Below, in pieces: positions 6,374-8,040 of a stretch of DNA of 8,040 nucleotides. The stretch is from positions 1-8,040 of the forward strand of contig JAVBYH010000392.1 of NCBI GenBank assembly GCA_030824175.1. The letters run 5' to 3'. Both the position numbers and the translations under genes were made by a program. The stretch's first letter is position 1. Each line of letters opens with the position of its first letter. The DNA is from Bacteroidota bacterium (lineage in GTDB: Bacteria; Bacteroidota; Ignavibacteria; UBA10030; UBA8401). The notes beneath the pieces are model-generated. The model was given only the letters and a program-made list of their open reading frames with translations, had not been told where the DNA came from and did not search any database.

Positions 6374-8038
6374 TTACAGCAGGCCGCGTCGTTTCAGCAG
6401 CGGTGTGATGCTGGGTTCCGCGCCGCGGAAGCGTTTGTAGAGCGTCATCGGGTCTTCGGTGCCGCCGCGTTCGAGCACGTTTGTGCGGAACGACTTGGCG
6501 AGTTTCTGATCGTAGAGGCCCTTCTCCTTGAACGCCTGGAATGCGTCGGCGTCGAGCACCGCCGCCCAGATGTAGCTGTAATACCCCGAGGCGTAGCCGC
6601 TGTTGAAGATGTGGTTGAAGTACGGCGTCTTGTAGCGCGAGACGATCGACGGCATGAGGCCGATCTTCTTCATCGACTGATCCTCGAACGCCGTGGGATC
6701 GACTTCCTTCGCGTCGGTGAGCGTGTGCCAGTCCATATCCAGGAGCGAGGCCGCAAGATATTCCACCGTGGCGAATCCCTGGTTGAACGTTCCCGCCTTC
6801 TTGATCTTTTCGATGAGCGCCTTCGGCATCGGTTCGCCGGTCTTATAATGCTTTGCGTATGTCAGGAGGACCGCCGGATCGCCCTGCCAGTTCTCCATGA
6901 TCTGGCTCGGGAGCTCCACGAAATCTCTCGGCACCGCGGTACCCGAGAGGCTCCCGTATGTGCTGTTGGAGAGCAGCCCGTGCAGCGCGTGGCCGAACTC
7001 GTGGAAAAGCGTGCTCGCCTCGTCGAACGTGAGGAGCGCGGGCGTGTCGCCCGTGGGTTTCGTGAAGTTGCAGACGTTGCAGATGATGGGGGTGATGTCC
7101 TTGCCGTTGTCGCGCGACTGCTTGCGGAAGGAGTTCATCCATGCGCCGCCGCGTTTGCTTTCCCGCGGGTGATAGTCGAAATACATGATGCCGACATGTC
7201 TGCCGTCCGCCTCTTTCACTTCGAACACCTTCACGTCCGGGTGGTACTTCGGGATGTCGAACCGTTCGGTGAGCGTGATGCCGTAAAGCTTGTTGGCCAC
7301 GGCGAACGCGCCGTCGCGCACGTTGTCGAGTTTGAGGTAGGGCCGGATCTCCTCTTCGTCGAGGTCGTATTTTTCCTTCTTCACTTTTTCTGCGTAGTAG
7401 CGCCAGTCCCACGCCTCGAGCGTGAAGGAGTTTCCTTCCTTGGCGATGAGGGCCTGCATGTCCTTCTCTTCGTTCTTCGCCATCTTCAGCGCCGGCGTCC
7501 AGAGCTGATTGAGCAGTTTGTAGACGTTCTGTGAATTCTTGGCCATGCTCTTTTCGAGGACGAAATCCGCGTGCGTCTTGTAGCCGAGCAGATTCGCCTT
7601 CTTCACGCGGAGCGAAGCGATCTTCGCCGCGTTGGCGCGGTTGTCGAACTCGGTGCCGTTGCTGCCGCGGCTCGTGTACGCCTTGAAGATTTTCTCGCGC
7701 AGGCTGCGGTTGTCGGCGTATTGGAGGAACGGCATGACGCTCGCATTCTGAAGCGTGAAGAGCCACTTGCCCTCGAGCTTCGCGTCACGCGCGGCATCGG
7801 CCGCGGCGTCGACGACCCCCTGGGGAAGACCGCTGAGGTCCTCTTTCGCCTCGACGACGAGCCTGTACGTGTTGTTTTCCTTCAGGATGTTCTGCGAGAA
7901 TTTCAATTGCAGCAGGGAGAGATCCTTGTTGATGGCCCGCAGCTCATCCTGCTTCGCCGCATCGAGGTTGGCGCCGCCGCGGACGAAATCCTTATACGTG
8001 TTCTCGAGGAGCTTCTTCTGCTCCACACTGAGCCTCAT
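6374..8038 (-). CDS. dcp: M3-family zinc metallopeptidase, peptidyl-dipeptidase Dcp type (N-terminus outside window)
   Basis: Partial gene; 554 residues are visible and the reading frame runs off the right edge. Dcp proteins are about 680-720 residues, and the first visible residues (LSVEQKKLLENTYKDFVRGG) match the region about 120-160 residues into the family, so the ATG at 8036-8038 is an internal Met. The active site is intact: HEFGH at residues 346-350 (6989-7003), with zinc ligands H346 and H350, catalytic E347, and third ligand E375 in DFVELPSQ, 29 residues after H346 as in the family. The substrate-binding tyrosine loop GYASGYYSY (481-489) is present, and the C-terminus ends in the typical LLKRRGLL. 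The SLSGTAVPRDFVE stretch favours Dcp over oligopeptidase A (PrlC). Dcp removes C-terminal dipeptides from oligopeptides during peptide breakdown. Whether it is cytoplasmic or exported cannot be judged without the N-terminus. It converges on the secreted protein gene. Confidence 0.93.
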   Translation of the reverse strand: MRLSVEQKKLLENTYKDFVRGGANLDAAKQDELRAINKDLSLLQLKFSQNILKENNTYRLVVEAKEDLSGLPQGVVDAAADAARDAKLEGKWLFTLQNASVMPFLQYADNRSLREKIFKAYTSRGSNGTEFDNRANAAKIASLRVKKANLLGYKTHADFVLEKSMAKNSQNVYKLLNQLWTPALKMAKNEEKDMQALIAKEGNSFTLEAWDWRYYAEKVKKEKYDLDEEEIRPYLKLDNVRDGAFAVANKLYGITLTERFDIPKYHPDVKVFEVKEADGRHVGIMYFDYHPRESKRGGAWMNSFRKQSRDNGKDITPIICNVCNFTKPTGDTPALLTFDEASTLFHEFGHALHGLLSNSTYGSLSGTAVPRDFVELPSQIMENWQGDPAVLLTYAKHYKTGEPMPKALIEKIKKAGTFNQGFATVEYLAASLLDMDWHTLTDAKEVDPTAFEDQSMKKIGLMPSIVSRYKTPYFNHIFNSGYASGYYSYIWAAVLDADAFQAFKEKGLYDQKLAKSFRTNVLERGGTEDPMTLYKRFRGAEPSITPLLKRRGLL

Positions 8039-8040
8039 CG

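Noticed and set aside
6341..7534. A 397-residue open frame on the plus strand opposite the peptidase
   Set aside because: It is a shadow of the Dcp-type gene, whose active-site motifs fix the true frame. Its composition (Arg, Val, His, Glu rich) is typical of antisense GC-rich frames, and it would start within the terminator region.
6843..7766. A 307-residue minus-strand frame overlapping the peptidase in another frame
   Set aside because: It is an out-of-frame reading of the same peptidase sequence with low-complexity Arg-rich content and no domain.

Overview
The window suggests a member of the Bacteroidota/Chlorobiota/Ignavibacteriota (FCB) group, probably an uncultured Ignavibacteria- or Kapabacteria-like lineage. 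The main evidence is that two large secreted proteins both end in a type IX secretion system (T9SS) type A sorting domain with the signature QN(F/Y)PNPFNP, a signal largely confined to the FCB group. The DNA is fairly GC-rich, so it is full of long spurious antisense reading frames. I could not place it more precisely from sequence reading alone.

Layout: (1) 3-2087, plus strand, is the 3' part of a gene for a secreted FG-GAP/VCBS beta-propeller protein followed by three fibronectin-III-like domains and a T9SS tail. Its true start lies left of the window. (2) 2088-2337 is a 250-base gap holding a good intrinsic terminator (2157-2189), an AT-rich probable promoter zone and a ribosome binding site (2326-2330). 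(3) 2338-6246, plus strand, is a complete 1302-residue secreted multidomain protein. It has a signal peptide, a beta-helix-like start, a beta-sandwich module typical of this clade, an FN3-like domain, an unassigned beta-rich module, an Ig-like domain, a cohesin-like domain, a carboxypeptidase-regulatory-like plus dockerin-like segment, a second cohesin-like domain and a T9SS tail. (4) 6247-6373 is a gap between convergent genes with a perfect 13-bp terminator hairpin and a second, smaller hairpin. (5) 6374-8038, minus strand, is the C-terminal four fifths or so of an M3-family zinc metallopeptidase of the Dcp type. Its N-terminus lies right of the window.

The two plus-strand genes look like neighbouring but separately transcribed cell-surface or extracellular proteins. 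They share FN3-like and T9SS-tail modules, and their repeats suggest adhesion or binding of glycans or proteins rather than a visible catalytic job. The peptidase is an unrelated housekeeping enzyme for peptide turnover that converges on them.

The most notable item is the cohesin-like / dockerin-like / cohesin-like arrangement inside one T9SS-exported protein. I saw no mobile element, CRISPR array, tRNA or rRNA, and no evidence for a new multi-gene system.
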